Source: Otatea glauca
Taxonomy: Eukaryota > Streptophyta > Magnoliopsida > Poales > Poaceae
Reading direction: 5' to 3'
NCBI GenBank assembly: GCA_036346275.1
Contig: CM070721.1
Span: forward strand, 53,965,869-54,029,868
Length of the DNA: 64,000 nucleotides
Shown piece by piece: positions 35,180 to 47,130 of the stretch. A program made the translations under genes and the position numbers. The notes below the pieces were generated by a model, which was not told the origin of the DNA, ran no database searches, and saw only the letters and a program-made list of their open reading frames with translations. Position 1 is the stretch's first letter. Each line of letters starts with the position of its first letter.

Positions 35180-36421
35180 CTTGAGGAGGCTCACGATTCA
35201 AAATACTCAATTCATCCAGGGAGTGCTAAGATGTACCAGGACTTGAAAGAGAGATTTTGGTGGCCTAATATGAAGCGTGAGGTAGCTGAGCATGTTGCAT
35301 TATGCGACGTGTGTCGAGAGTGAAGGCTATGCATCAAAGACCACTGGTGCATTGCAACCATTGAAAATTCCGAATGGAAGTGGGAGGAAATCGAATGGAT
35401 TTTATCACGGTTTACCTAAAACTCGAAAGGTTACGATTCCATTTGGGTTATTGTGGATCGTCTAACCAAGGTCGCCCATTTTATCCCAAAGAAAGACCAC
35501 TTACTCAGAGATCGTTTAGCGAGTTGTACATGTCAAAGATTGTATGTTTGCATGGAGTGCCCAAGAAGATTGTGTCGCATGAGGTACCCAATTTACCTCA
35601 AGATTCTGGAATAAGTTGCACGGGCCATGGGAACTCGTCTCAATTTTAGTACAAAGATATCACCCGCAGATGCATGGTCGACCGAAAGAGTAAATCGATT
35701 TTGGAGGATATGTTGAGAGCACGTGCTTTAGCGTATACTACGACGTGGGATAAGTGTTTGCCATATGCGAATTTAGTTACAATAATAGTTATCAAGCTAG
35801 CCTACAGATGTCACCGCTCGAGGCATTGTATGGACGTGCTTGTCGTACCCGCTGAATTGGAACAAACAGAGAACGCTTGGTGTTTGGGCGGACATTCTCG
35901 AAGAAGCGTAAAGTCAAGTTGCAATGATCGAGAGAGGTTGAAGATAGCATAGTCAAGGCGAGAAAAGCTACGCAGACAACCGTCGTCGAGATTTGAGTTT
36001 TGAACCGTAAGATCATGTGTATCTCGTGGTTACCCTCTTAAGGGCGTAAAAGATTTCACGTTAAAGGAAGCTCGCGCCAAGATATGCCGGTCCGCTCAAG
36101 ATTACGAACCGTCGAGGAGAGGTAGCTTATCGATTAGAGTTGCCTCATCCTTGACAGAGTGCATGATGTATTCCATGTGTCGCAGCCTTAAGAAGTGTCT
36201 CAGAGTGCCAACAGAGCAAACCCGTTGGATGCAATAGAGCTGCAAGAAGATTTGACTTACAAAGAGCAACCACTGTAATTTTGGATGTTATGGAGCGCAA
36301 GACCAGAAACAAGTCTATTCGCTTTTGCAGAGTGCAGTGGAGCAATCATTCCGAAAGTGAAGCCACTTGGGAGCGAGAAGAAGATTTGAAGTCAGAATTT
36401 TCGAACCTATTCTCTAGTTAG
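35180..36421 (+). pseudogene. Gypsy D integrase with C-terminal chromodomain
   Basis: The H2C2 zinc domain is visible as HPGSAKMYQDLKERFWWPNM with CDVCRE (to 35323). The catalytic core after it is badly eroded; fragments such as KWEE-I, WIVDRLTKVAHFIPKK-like sequence (about 35450-35495) and YHPQ-like sequence (about 35660) appear in different frames. The region before the end (about 36150-36270) has a HDVFHVSQ-like segment and LQEDLTYKEQP. The last 48 codons (36275-36418, stop 36419-36421) form a clean chromodomain tail: ILDVMERKTRNKSIRFCRVQ followed by WSNHSESEATWEREEDL. Chromodomains direct chromovirus integration to marked chromatin. The core cannot be functional, but clade assignment is supported. 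Confidence 0.85.
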
Positions 36422-36448
36422 CCCAGAATCTCGGGTCGAGATTCTGTT

Positions 36449-36460
36449 AAGGGGGGAGGT
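36449..36460 (+). promoter_or_regulatory. Gypsy D polypurine tract
   Basis: aaggggggaggt lies directly before the 3' LTR start at 36462 and is the expected primer for plus-strand synthesis. Confidence 0.9.
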
Positions 36461-36461
36461 T

Positions 36462-39400
36462 TGTAACATCCCAAAAATTTGGCTTAATTAAGTTTTTATG
36501 GCTTAAAAGTGCATTTATGATTTTCTGAAATTTATTTGGATTTTTCCAGATTTATTTGAATTAATTCTAAATTGAGTTTATTGCTTTTTATTCAAGTCTA
36601 TTTAAATCTGTGCAAAGTTAAAATAAAGTTTTACCAAAAATATTTTATTTGAGTTCAGAATGTCTCAAAGTATTTTTGAGATTTTTCTGGGATTTTTCCT
36701 GATATTTAATTGCCTAAAACAAATTAAATGAATTTCAGCAATTATTTTAATTGGAAAACCTTTAAAATCGGGATGAACAGAGTGGGCTTGGCCCATTTTC
36801 CGTCTGAAGCGGCCGGAGCGGCGTGGCTGCTCGGCCCTTTTCTAGAAGTTTTATCCGTGCCGGATCCGGATCGAAGGGTTGAGCGCAACGCGCACGGTTG
36901 GGGATTTGTTCTATCGTTGTCGTCCGATTTGCCACGTGTCGCCGATCCGGTCATCGTCTTGGCGTGTCCGCGTGTCGGACTCTACTCGTGTCCGCCATGG
37001 ACTCACGCGAGCAATCGAGCAAAGCGCACGGTCCTAGCGCTATAAAAGGCGAGCACGGCCGCGCAATACCCTAAGCAACCAAACCCTAGGTTTAGCCCGT
37101 GAGAGCGCCGTCGATTAAATCGTGATTTCGCGGAAGTTTGCCGAGCGCGCGCGGCGCCGAAGAACCGTCGATTCGCCGCCGTCAAGCCATCGCGGCTCGC
37201 GCTTTGACGATCGCCGTGGTTGTTCGAGCATCCTGTGCGCGCTAGTTTGGGACGAGCATCGCCGGAGGGGAGGAACCGCGGGGAGGCCGTCGCCGACGAA
37301 GAAAAGAACGACGCCGCCATCGTTTCAGCTCCTCGGAAGAGAAACCGACCGCGTCATCAGATCCGCGCCGGCAAGACGCATCTGTGAGTACCCACCGACC
37401 TCGCCGCCGACGACCCTAGGGCTCTGTGCTTCGCCGTCGACGTGGATTGCTGATTCGTCGCCGCGTGTCACCCACGTGGATGCCAGGTCGGACCGGCAGC
37501 GACGTGCGTGGCCGGGCGTGCGCGTCGGGTAAGCAGCGTGCTGGCGCCGAGTCAGCACCGTGCGGGGCCCGCGTGTCAGTGGCCCAAAACCACGTGGACC
37601 AGGTGCACCGTGGACCGATGAGGTTCGTGGACTGAGTCCATGGACCGAGGACACGGTCGACACCGAGTGCTTTGGGCTGTGGCTGACGTCGTGAGGACAT
37701 CATGCTTGCGTCATAAATCAATTTTTCAGTATAAAAATAAATCTGTTAAATTCGAATTTCTGATTTTCTGATTTCAGTATTTATTTCAAACTTCAAAAGG
37801 CTATATCTTTTGCAATTTAACTCGGATTTGAGTGATTCCAGTTTCTAAAAATTTGTAAAATTGAGATCTATTTAATGGTGAATTTTATTTGATTTTTTGA
37901 GTTAAATTGCTCTCTTTTTTGGTATTTATTTGCTTTTCATCTTCGGTACGCGTAGACGTTGAATTGTGCGACGCTTCGGAGGAAGATCAAGCAACTCAAG
38001 AGCAAGCTTCAGATCAAGACCAGGACCTATTCCAAGGCAAGTTGTGCTTTGATCATGTTGAACCCATGTTTATAAAATTGCTATGTTTGTTTTACCCTAT
38101 TGCATATATTTCAAATATACAATTGTTTCAAGTTAGATTGGGCTTAGCTAATATACCAGATTGATCTATACCCTACCTTGTCATTGTATGCCATGATCCA
38201 TTGTCACCCTAGATTGGTTAATTATAGTTGGTTAATAATTATAATCAACATTGGAGGTTTAGTTCGTATTAGTTGCCTAGCCGTGCCACGTCATCACATG
38301 TGTCCGAATCATTGATAATTAATCTTGATTAATGGGATATGGAACAATATTATGAACTTGTATGTCATGTGGGATCACACGATGAGATTGAGTTGTTGTG
38401 GCGAGTCATGTCACGCAACGATGTTGAATTGTTGATGGCACGTGGTGCTTGGTAATCAACGGGGTGATGATAACTTAGATTGAGGCAAGTGGCAAGGCGA
38501 GGAGGCCAAGGTGGGCCCGATGGGCGAGGGTATGTGGATGTTTTGCCTTGATCACACTAAGGACTTAACCTTGCAAGCCTTTGACCTGAGTCTATCATGC
38601 AACCTCATGTCTGGTATGGGCCAGCCTAGCTGAGTAATTTGCAATGTCTTAATTTTGGTACTATCGTGGTCGGTGTGAGTTCCCGAGTTATGGAGTAATT
38701 CACATGGCGCAAGAGGGGGGCCCTGGATGTGGTAACCAGTCCCACCAGTGTTGAATCCTTAGCGGGTAGTATCGGGTTAAGCCAGAGCATTGTAAAGGCT
38801 TTGTTATAATCACTCGCCTTGGTGGTGTTTGGTTGTATCACGCGGGTAAAGTGCATAACCTCTGCAGAGTGTGAAACTATTCGGATAGCCGTGCTCGCGG
38901 TATTGAGCAATGCTCGGGAATTACAGTTAAGGGTTAGCTTAATTAATTGGACAACATGGTTGGGATGGCGAATGCCATATAGAAGATAAAATTTGACTTA
39001 GGATTAGAAACTTGGTTTACTTGAGAAATACTGAAGTTGTTTATTATTGCTATTTGTTTTACATTCTTTACAATCTATTTACTGTATTTGTTCATAAATG
39101 CTGCTTATTGCAAAATAGCCATGATAGCCTATCCATTGGAATAAGCCTTACATATAGATACATAGAATTGCATTCTGTGCACAACTTGTTGAGTGCTTTA
39201 AGTACTCACCCTTGCCAAACAACAATAATCAACAGTTGAGGAATCTACACTGTGTTGGAAGATGAAGTCCGTGAAGACACGAGTCATTAGGGTCCGAGCC
39301 TTGTCGGTTGCCTGTGGTGAATTGATGAGCTATCTACGTTTCTATTTTCCGCTGCTTAATTACTAGTTTATATTTCCAGTCTTGCCCTGCGTGGCTTAAT

Positions 39401-39575
39401 AATGTAAGTTGGTCATAAGATCATACATTTAACTATATCAATAAATGAACTATTATGCTACTATCGTTGTGTATGATGTGATATGTACCAATGTTAAGCT
39501 GTGTGCACTAGCGTTGATCCTGGGACTAGTGTGGTAAACACAGTGGGTTCGAATCAGTGGATTCGGGTCCTTACA
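36462..39575 (+). repeat. Gypsy D 3' LTR
   Basis: 3,114 bp, with the same ends as the 5' LTR. AT-rich parts are almost identical between the two, while the GC-rich part (36790-37700) differs by many one- to few-base indels. Confidence 0.95.
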
Positions 39576-40130
39576 AACAACATCTTATGGAATACACTAT
39601 ACTGGGTATCCATCTGTTTTAGAAGGATATAGTGATTCCAATTGGATCTCTGATGCGGATGAGATCAAAGCTACAAGTGGTTATGTTTTTACTTTAGTTG
39701 GGCTTTGCAGATTTCATGGAGGTCTTGCAAGCGGATCATATTGACGAGGTCAACCATGGAAGCTGAACTTGTAGCACTAGACACAGCCACTGTTGAGGCT
39801 GAATGGCTTAGAGAACTACTGTTGGACTTGCCATTGGTTGAGAAACCAATACCGGCGATCTTAATGTACTGCGATAACCAAACAGTATTGACTAAGGTTA
39901 TGAGTACTAAGGATAACATGAAGTCCTCCGGACATGTGAAGCGAGGCTTAAAGCGTCGTAAAATTGAGAAACTTTGGAGTTATTCTGTGAATTATATTCG
40001 ATCGAGAAAAATCGCGAGATCCTTTTACAAAAGGACTTGCAAGGAAAGCGATTTCCATTGCGTCTATGGACATGGGCATGAGGCCCGTTTGAGTTACACC
40101 ACAACGGTAACCCATATAGAGATCCCGTGA
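39576..40130 (+). pseudogene. Copia B RNase H
   Basis: Resumes the Copia B frame after gypsy D. GYPSVLEGYSDSNWISDADE and KATSGYVFTL (39600-39700) are followed by ILTRSTMEAELVALDTATVE with AEWLRELLLDLP (39730-39840), then YCDNQTVLTKV. RNase H degrades the RNA template during reverse transcription. A frame change lies at about 39710, and indels after 39905 scramble the normal C-terminus, of which VNYIRS and a MDMGMRPV-like end can still be seen near 40060-40090 in another frame. Confidence 0.87.
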
Positions 40131-40644
40131 ATTAGGTAATGGGAAAAACAAGTTGATGTTGTAACAAGAGAGTACATATTATTAAATTTGTACCTGTGTC
40201 CTAATAGACAAAGTACTCTCGACTGTATGGAAGGTTGGCTTAAAGCCTTAATGTATTCTAGTGTCAAAGGAAAAAGGTATTGGCCTACAAGATACCTAAA
40301 ATGAATACACCTACTTGAGCCTAACTATGGGGTCGCAGTTCACGAGAAAGGGGCGTTCTCTAGAAAGCTCATGAGAAGATTAGGGAGCATGACCGTTTAA
40401 CGCTCCGTTGAGGTGAAGTTCTTTGGCAGCCTAGTATCAGTTAAGATTTCGGGTGAAATCAAACCACACAAAGCTGTGAATTCAAGACCTAGTCCATTCA
40501 TTAGCTGTGGGAGGATGGATCACGTTATTCTAGGTGAAAGTTTAACCCGTATGGGACTTACACCGAAACACTGATATATTAAACGAAGATTCAGCACAGT
40601 GATCAAATTTTGAGTCTTTGTCAACTTCGCCATTGGTGGGGGAT
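40131..40644 (+). other. Copia B 3' untranslated region and polypurine tract
   Basis: No coding potential. It ends with the polypurine tract ggtggggga (40635-40643) immediately before the 3' LTR. Confidence 0.75.
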
Positions 40645-41556
40645 TGTTAGAAATGAGGCCCAAGTGGCCCATTTATCTCTAATGCCAAAGCTACAAATAA
40701 TAGTACTATATTGCTAGTTGAGAGGGGAGAATACCAATTTAAAAGGGAGAGCTCCCACCATATCTTGTAATGAGACATATGGAGGGTGAGGAGCTGGCTA
40801 AAGTCGCACGCGCGCGCGCGTATTTCGCGAATTACCGCTTATTTCCGCGTGTTTTTTCCGCATGACTTGTGACTTGCGACGTCGCGAGTCGCAGTACCGT
40901 GGATTAAATTCCTGGTACGTTTAAACCCTTTTTAATTTTCGGTTTCTCTATATTATTAGTGAATTAATGGGGTCATTTACTGAGAATTAAAACAGCCATG
41001 ATAATGGCGTCAGTTTCTAATAGAAACTGTCATTTGAATGACCTGCAGTTACTAGCATTTAATGGTGACCATTACTGGTGCGAGGCTATAAAATCTGGAG
41101 ACGTCCAGACAGATGTGAGCCTTTTGATTTTTGACTCTGATACTCGTGTTCATCCACGGTGATCTGTGTTGCGTTTTCGTGCTGTGCTCGTTCTTCACCG
41201 ACCTTCCTCTCAGCGTGCACCACGAGGCAAGGAGAGTGGGATATCCGAACCGCTGCCGCTGAGAGACCCTGCACGGGGGCGGCAATAAGGTTTTTGGGCA
41301 GCGCAACTGCGCGACCGCTCGAGCTCTTCATCCTGCGATCCACGACGTTGACTACTTCCTCTACGGCCAGGTCGCTACTGCGCTACTTCCTTTTCGTCAT
41401 CAAGCCCATCGTAAGAATTCTCCTATTTTTTCCTCTGTGGATCGATCTCTTTACAGAAATATGTGGTGTCTTTTATCTTGCCTGTTGTATCTAATCATTT
41501 TGGAAATTAGCTTAATTTTCAAATCTAAAACAAAAATAATACCTAAATTTTCAACA
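40645..41556 (+). repeat. Copia B 3' LTR
   Basis: 912 bp, from TGTTAGAAATGAGG to aaattttcaaca. It holds a (cg)n run (40808-40820) and a TATA box tataaaa (41087-41093). Its end is set by the change to Copia A leader sequence at 41557 and by the gcttg target copy. Confidence 0.88.
41087..41093 (+). promoter_or_regulatory. TATA box in the Copia B LTR
   Basis: gaggctataaaatctgg is a good plant TATA box inside the LTR. Transcription would start about 30 bases downstream. The 5' copy of this promoter is deleted, so only the 3' LTR still carries it. Confidence 0.65.
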
Positions 41557-41561
41557 GCTTG

Positions 41562-42425
41562 TGGCAACTCGGCGGCGCCCGTGCGAATGAGCTTCTTGCC
41601 CGGTGGCGGCTGCAATACGTAAGGCAGGCAGGGCAAGTGGCGGCTAGGGTTTCCGATTTCGGCCGGATGGGCCTAATGACCGAATCGGGCCAGTAGAACA
41701 TCTGTCGGACCGTACGGCCCAGTGACCGTACGGCCCGCCCCTTTTCATTCCATAAAAAACATTTATTAATGTTGAAAATTGATAAATGAATTCTAGAAAT
41801 TAGTTTTTCTAGTTATATAGACTTCCATAAAATTTGGTAAATTGATATTCATCACATCGGAAGTCCCATGCTCTAGGTTTATTTTCTAGTAGTATGCCAT
41901 GTTTAAATATGTGCGGAAATTTATTCTCTGTTATTTGAGCAATTCTGAAAATTGCTAGAAATTAACAGAAAATGCTAGGAAATTATGAAAAATTATATGT
42001 GACCCATTGTTAAGTGTAATGTCTCTGTATTTATTTTCTTAGCATTATTTCATGATTAATTTATGTTGGACATATTATTTTTTGTTACTCATTAATTCTG
42101 AAAATTGCTTGGTAATTAACAAAAAAATATGAAAAATGCTAGGAAAATTTTATATAGCATATCGAAAGCTCCATGTTTCTGGATTATTGTCCTAGCATAA
42201 TTCCATATTGATATATGTTGAAATTTATTTTGGTGTTACATGGTAATTCTGGAAATTACTGAATAATTAGCAGAAAACCATGAAAATTGCTAGGAAAATT
42301 CTGGAAAATTTTAGATAATTATCTACTGAATAGATATAGACCAAGATTTACTAATTGAAGAGTGAACATGCAATATAATGATTTTACCAGTAGTAAAATT
42401 CATTTTATATAAATAGAAATAGGAT
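41562..42425 (+). repeat. Copia A leader, right part, with three tandem repeats
   Basis: After a GC-rich start (to about 41745) the leader holds three degenerate tandem units of about 150 bp (roughly 41825-41990, 41990-42155 and 42155-42310). Each has a phrase like aattctgaaaattgctagaaattaacagaaaatgctaggaaa. The region lies directly upstream of the gag start at 42426. Confidence 0.7.
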
Positions 42426-43440
42426 ATGTTGGACATCGCAAACAGGGAATTCATCAAGCTTGCCCTGAATGGCAATAATTACCTTACCTGGGCAATGAAT
42501 ACTAAGATTAGCTTGATAGCTCGATCTTTTAGAGCTACTATTTTCCCAGCCTGAAGCTGGTACCCCTGCTCTTCCTGAAGCAGCTAGATGTACAGCTTTG
42601 CACCTCCTGAGGCACTATCTTCATACGGACCTGAAAGCCGAATAGTTGATGGAAGATGACCTGCTAGTACTTTTGGATTCCCTAGAGAAAAAAAATATAT
42701 AACCAGCAAAGATCCGTTCTGTTGCCAGAAGCACAACGCGAATGGATCCTCCCGCGCTTTCAGGATTTTTAAAGGCTATAGCAGCATATAATTTTTGCCA
42801 TACACAATCTTGTCGCCGATCTAACATTCTGTAACCAGAAAGTTACTAATGCTAAAAAGATCGAAAAGATATTATGCATTACACCCCAATATGAGGATAG
42901 TATTGTAACAGTATCATCATGCTAAGTACCAGAAGTACTCCGAGCTTATATGCATATTTCTAGAAGCAGAAAAGCATGATGAACTCCTGGTGAAGAATCA
43001 TCACTTACTCCCTAATGGGAGTTTTGCAATGCTCGAAGCACATGCAAATGCTCAACAGGCTAGCAATAGCCAAAGCCACAGAAAGGGCCAATGGAATAAA
43101 GGGGATAAATGGAAGAATAACATATCAGATAGGGGAAGAGGCATTTCATAGTGGAAAAGTAAAGGTAATGGGTCAGGGGCTTCTAGAAGTAAGGCTGTAA
43201 ACCCTGAATATTCCTGTTTAGGTATAGTTACACTGGCCATTGGTCATGCAACTATCACATCCCGAAGCATGTGATAGACCTTTACATGCAATCCACTGAA
43301 AAACTAAATAAGACCAGGGGAAATAATATTGAGATATACTTCACCGTTCAACCTATTGTTGATACGGATGTTGAGAAGTGAGATGATATGATTCTTGAAA
43401 TTATTGAGTTCGAGGAGTCCTAGGAGGGCACCTACGTCTC
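42426..43440 (+). pseudogene. Copia A gag, broken
   Basis: The start at 42426 gives MLDIANREFIKLALNGNNYL followed by TWAMNTKISL, the opening of plant UBN2-type Copia gag. A tga stops it after 42 codons (42552-42554). Further pieces in changing frames follow: LHLLRHYLHTDLKAE (about 42590-42650), LPEAQREWI (about 42720) and KGQWNKGDKWKNN (about 43085-43125), with a SKHLVDLYMQS-like end near 43265. The zinc knuckle expected just before it has been lost. It is the most decayed gag in the nest, which fits the oldest element. Confidence 0.8.
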
Positions 43441-44219
43441 ATATGGAGACCTCGATTAACCTCCTAAATATCCCTTTACTTTGCTAAGTTGATGTCACAT
43501 ATTCCTTATAAGTCTCCTTATCAGTTAGCCCTAGTTTCTGAATGAACAATTGGTCTATGCTCCTGTTAAGCGATTATCATTCAAAAATTGAATAAATTAA
43601 TATTTCCTAGATATTTGATTTATTGTGCTGTGATTGTTCTATATTTTACAATTTGTTTCTGATGCAACAATTGTTTGATTGTTAAATCATACTTCCAATA
43701 TAGAACAAAGTATAATCTGATGGTGGAGGAAGAAATCTGTCAAGAAGACAGTTATACCACACTAAGTGAATTAGAAATATTATGACTATCATCAGAAGCA
43801 ATACTCACATAGTTGGCACTTGAATAATGCCATATTATACCCTGAGTCCAGTCGTACTCCCTTAAGTTTTAAAGACATTGGTCTAAAATTATTTTCATAT
43901 GGAGATAGAGAATGAGGATGGTACAGAATACCTACTCATGACTAAGTTTAATGGGTATACTAAATGTGTGGTTAAAAAAACTTCATACATTCTCCTTCGG
44001 GTTATACTATGTACATATAAAAAATCTGAAGTTTGTGTTGCGATGAAAACCCAAAAAAATTTAAGATCTAGCAGATCGACTGGGTTACCCTGAGTTGAAT
44101 ATTATGATAAGAATAATTATAATTCTGCTGGCCATAACATAAAGACTTTCCTAGACCTGAAGTTTTCTTATACCCTAGTTATGCTAAAGGAAAGTTTATT
44201 CTTAGATCTTCTTACCTAA
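43441..44219 (+). other. Copia A eroded protease and pre-integrase region
   Basis: By position this should encode protease and the pre-integrase domain. I could not recognise the active-site Asp-Ser/Thr-Gly or the zinc-binding H-H-C-C pattern, so assignment is by position only. Confidence 0.45.
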
Positions 44220-45100
44220 AATATTAGGGAAGAATCACTGAATTTCCTGGAGAAAATTCAAGGTGATATCTATGGACCTTTTCAGCCCCTGTCGGGCTCC
44301 TTTTAAGAAATTTTATGGTACTAATAGATGCTTTTATTTGATGGTCCCATGTATATCTCTTATATACTAGGAACCATGCTTCTGCCAAAATTAATTGCCC
44401 AAATTATTAAGTTAAGAGCCTACTTTCCAAAAGAAAGGATCAAGTCTATTCGAATGGACAATGCTAGCGAGTTTACCTCAAAAGCATTTAATGATTATTG
44501 TATGGCTCTGGGAATTAATATAGAGCATCTCGTACCTAGTATCCACACTTAAAATGGCCTTCCAGAGTCATTATATTAAAAGAATAAAAACTTATTGCTT
44601 GACCGCTCTTGCAGAATAGTAGGCTTTCCACCAGTTGTTGGGGCTATGCAGTGCTGCACTGCTAGTTTAATTCAACTCAGACTAACTGCACATTATGAAA
44701 TTTCCCCGTTGCAGATAGTGCGTGGAAAAGAATTAAGTATTTCCCATCTACAAAAATTTGACTGTACTGTATACATGGCAATCTCTCTACCACGGCGTAC
44801 CACCATGGGACCTTACCAGAAGTTGAGGATCTATGTAGGTTATGAATCTCCGTCAAATAGTAAACACCTAGAGCCTATAACAGGGGATATGTTCACAGCT
44901 CGGTATGCTGATTGTACTAAGGACATTTTTTTGGCATTAGGGGGAGATAAGTACCACATTAGAGAATGCCAAGTCCTTAGATCCACGCACTACAGAGACC
45001 GAACTTCAAGTTCGAAGGATAATAAATCTGCAATAAATAAGCTTATAATCTGCCAAATGCCTTCACTGTTCATAAGGGAGTGAAAAGATCTCATATACCT
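44220..45100 (+). pseudogene. Copia A integrase, broken
   Basis: Integrase joins element DNA to the target. Seen here are LEKIQGDIYGPFQP (about 44250-44290, first acidic residue), RAYFPKERIKSIRMDNASEF (about 44420-44480, second acidic residue) and LGINIEHLVPSIHT (to 44550). The NGLPE segment follows a stop, and its catalytic Glu area is damaged. The piece 44595-45083 encodes HYEISPLQIVRGKELSISHL and LRIYVGYESPSNSKHLEPIT, the usual C-terminal Copia integrase part. Order and motifs match, and several stops rule out function. Confidence 0.85.
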
Positions 45101-45639
45101 GCAGTATATGCACCTGAAAGAGTGGAAATACCCTAGAAGGATATCACTCTTGACCCTCATGATAAAAAGAAGGTGAGGCCTCCAGGTGCACGGGACTCAA
45201 TTCCGCGGAGACATCCGCAGAAGTAGAGAACCGAACAAATGAGAACACTACCCATGACAGTGGAAGAAGCTTAACCTGATGTTGAGAAAATCCCTAAAAT
45301 GAGCCATCCTGGAGATGGTAACATCCCTAAAGTGATCCATCCTGAAGATAATAACCCCAGCGTATATTTGTGCGCACAATCCCACACTGGGAAATCGGAA
45401 CACCCAGACTCCATCGTTGTGGGAAATCACAAGGAGCTGGAAGAAATTTATAAAGAGATATCCCTGAAGTGATGCAGGAGAATTGTATAAAAGAAAGACT
45501 ACAATTGTCGATATATATTTTCCTCTAAAATTGCTAAAGCTAGATCCAGAACCAAAGTCCATGGCAGAGTGCTAGAAGCGCTCATATATGGTCAAATGAA
45601 AAGAAGCAATTGAGGTAGCGCTCGCTTATTAAAAGGAAA

Positions 45640-47130
45640 GCTTTGGTCCCGTTGACCAAACATCTCCTAAAGTGATCCCTGTAGGATCAAATGGGTTTTT
45701 CATCCGAAAGAGAAATGAAAATACCCAGGTGGTGAGATATAAAGTGAGGCTTGTAGCACAAGGGTTCACGCAGAAACCCGACATCGATTACGATGAAACA
45801 TATTCTCTTGTAAAGAGTGGAATAACGTTCCAAAATTTAACATTAATGGCAGCAAGCTTAAACTTATCAATGCAGTTGATGGATGAAGTGACCTCATATA
45901 TATGGGTCACTGGATACAGATATTTACATAAGAATCCCTGAAGGAGTTACAATTCCGAATCCTAATAATCGCAACATGTATAGCGTCAAAGTGAAGAGAT
46001 CGCTATACGGATTAAATCAGTCGAGGAGAATATGGTATAACCGACTTAGCGAGTTCCTCCTAAAGAAGGAATATTGCCCCTGTGTGTTCATAAAGAAATC
46101 TCAGAATGGATTCTGTATAATCTCAGTTATATGTCGATGATCTGAATATCATCGGAACCATAGAGGAGATAGAGGAAGCAAGTGCTTACCTCATGACGGA
46201 GTTTTGAGATGAAAGATTTGGGTAAAACCAAATATTGCTTAAAGCCTGCAGCTAGAGTATTTCCCAAAAAGAATTTTTATACACCAGTCTTCCTATACCA
46301 AGAAGGTATTGGAAAGATTTAATATGGATAAATCGCATCCACTAAAAACCCCATGGTCGTAAGATCCCTTGAAGTGGATAAAGACCCTTTCAGACCAAGG
46401 ATGGAAAATGAGAAAGTCTTAGAACCTGAAGTCCCATACTGATGTATCTTGCGAATTGCACAAGGCTTGATATTGCATTCGCAGTGAATTTGCTAGCAAG
46501 ACACATTTCAGCCCCAACTAGAAGATATTGGGCTGGTTTCAAGACTTTACTCAGATACCTCCAAGGTACTCAAGATCTTGGATTGTTTTTCCAGAAGAAC
46601 CAAGATTTAATCATGGTGGGATATATGGATGTTGGCTATCTGTTTAATCCGCACAGTGCCAAATCACAGACTGGTTTTGTATTTCTCTGCGGTGGTACAG
46701 TCGTTTTCTTGGCAGTATTATATACAGACCTTGGTAGCTACTTCTACCAACTACTCAGATATTATAGCTTTATATGAAGCCTCACATGAATGTGTTTGGC
46801 TGAGACATGTGATTAACCATATCCAGAAGTCATGTGGTCTTAACACCGTCGATACCCCCACAATTATCATGAAGATAATGCTGTTTGTGTTGCACAAATG
46901 CAAATGGGTTATGTGAAAAGCAATATCACGAAGCATATTGCTCCTAAGACTTTCTATCCTCACAAACTCTAGAAGAATGGTGAGGTAAAGATTTTACAAA
47001 CTAAGTCATGTGAAAATCTTGCAGATTTATTCACTAAGTCCTTGCCAAAATCTACATTTCAAAGATGTGTCAATGGCATTGGAATGAGACGACTTAGAGA
47101 TATGCGAAGTTCAGGGGGAGTAAATCCCTA
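45640..47130 (+). pseudogene. Copia A reverse transcriptase and RNase H, broken
   Basis: Reverse transcriptase begins with GSNGFFIRKRNENTQVVRYK and LVAQGFTQKPDIDYDETYSL (45675-45810). KRSLYGLNQSRRIWYNRLSE follows in another frame (about 45990-46050). The catalytic Tyr-Val-Asp-Asp block (about 46125-46140) is shifted relative to its neighbours. The connection region is MYLANCTRLDIAFAVNLLAR (46442 on). RNase H pieces are SAKSQTGFVFLCGGT (about 46660), ALYEASHECVWLRHVINHIQ (about 46770-46830) and KHIAPKTFYPHKL-like sequence near 46940. SCENLADLFTKSLPKSTFQR lies at about 47010-47070. The frame is broken many times. Confidence 0.86.

Larger units (their letters stand above)
27607..39575 (+). mobile_element. 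Gypsy D: complete Ty3/gypsy chromovirus with 3.1-kb LTRs
   Basis: 11,969 bp flanked by the perfect duplication aacaa (27602-27606, 39576-39580). LTRs of 3,133 and 3,114 bp run from TGTAACATCCC to GGTCCTTACA. An initiator tRNA-Met primer-binding site (30744-30755), an upstream extra reading frame, gag, protease, reverse transcriptase, RNase H, integrase, chromodomain (36275-36421) and a polypurine tract before 36462 follow in order. The gypsy order (integrase last) and the terminal chromodomain place it among chromoviruses, probably the Tekay/Del clade that includes long-LTR rice elements such as RIRE3/RIRE8; that family name is from memory and untested. Every gene is interrupted. Confidence 0.94.
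9646..41556 (+). mobile_element. Copia B: Ty1/Copia element inserted in the Copia A leader, itself hit four times
   Basis: The 3' LTR is complete (40645-41556). The 5' LTR keeps only its first 93 bp (9646-9738). Flanking 5-bp copies are gctag (9641-9645) and gcttg (41557-41561), a 4/5 match. Coding remnants, read across the insertions, are in Copia order: gag (9770-10364), zinc knuckle and protease (11271-11685), integrase (22142-23160), integrase end and reverse transcriptase (26182-27606), RNase H (39576-40130). Removing the four insertions leaves roughly 5.5 kb, which with a full 5' LTR would give a normal Copia length of about 6.4 kb. Stops and frameshifts are present outside the insertions too, for example the in-frame tag near 9918. 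Confidence 0.92.
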
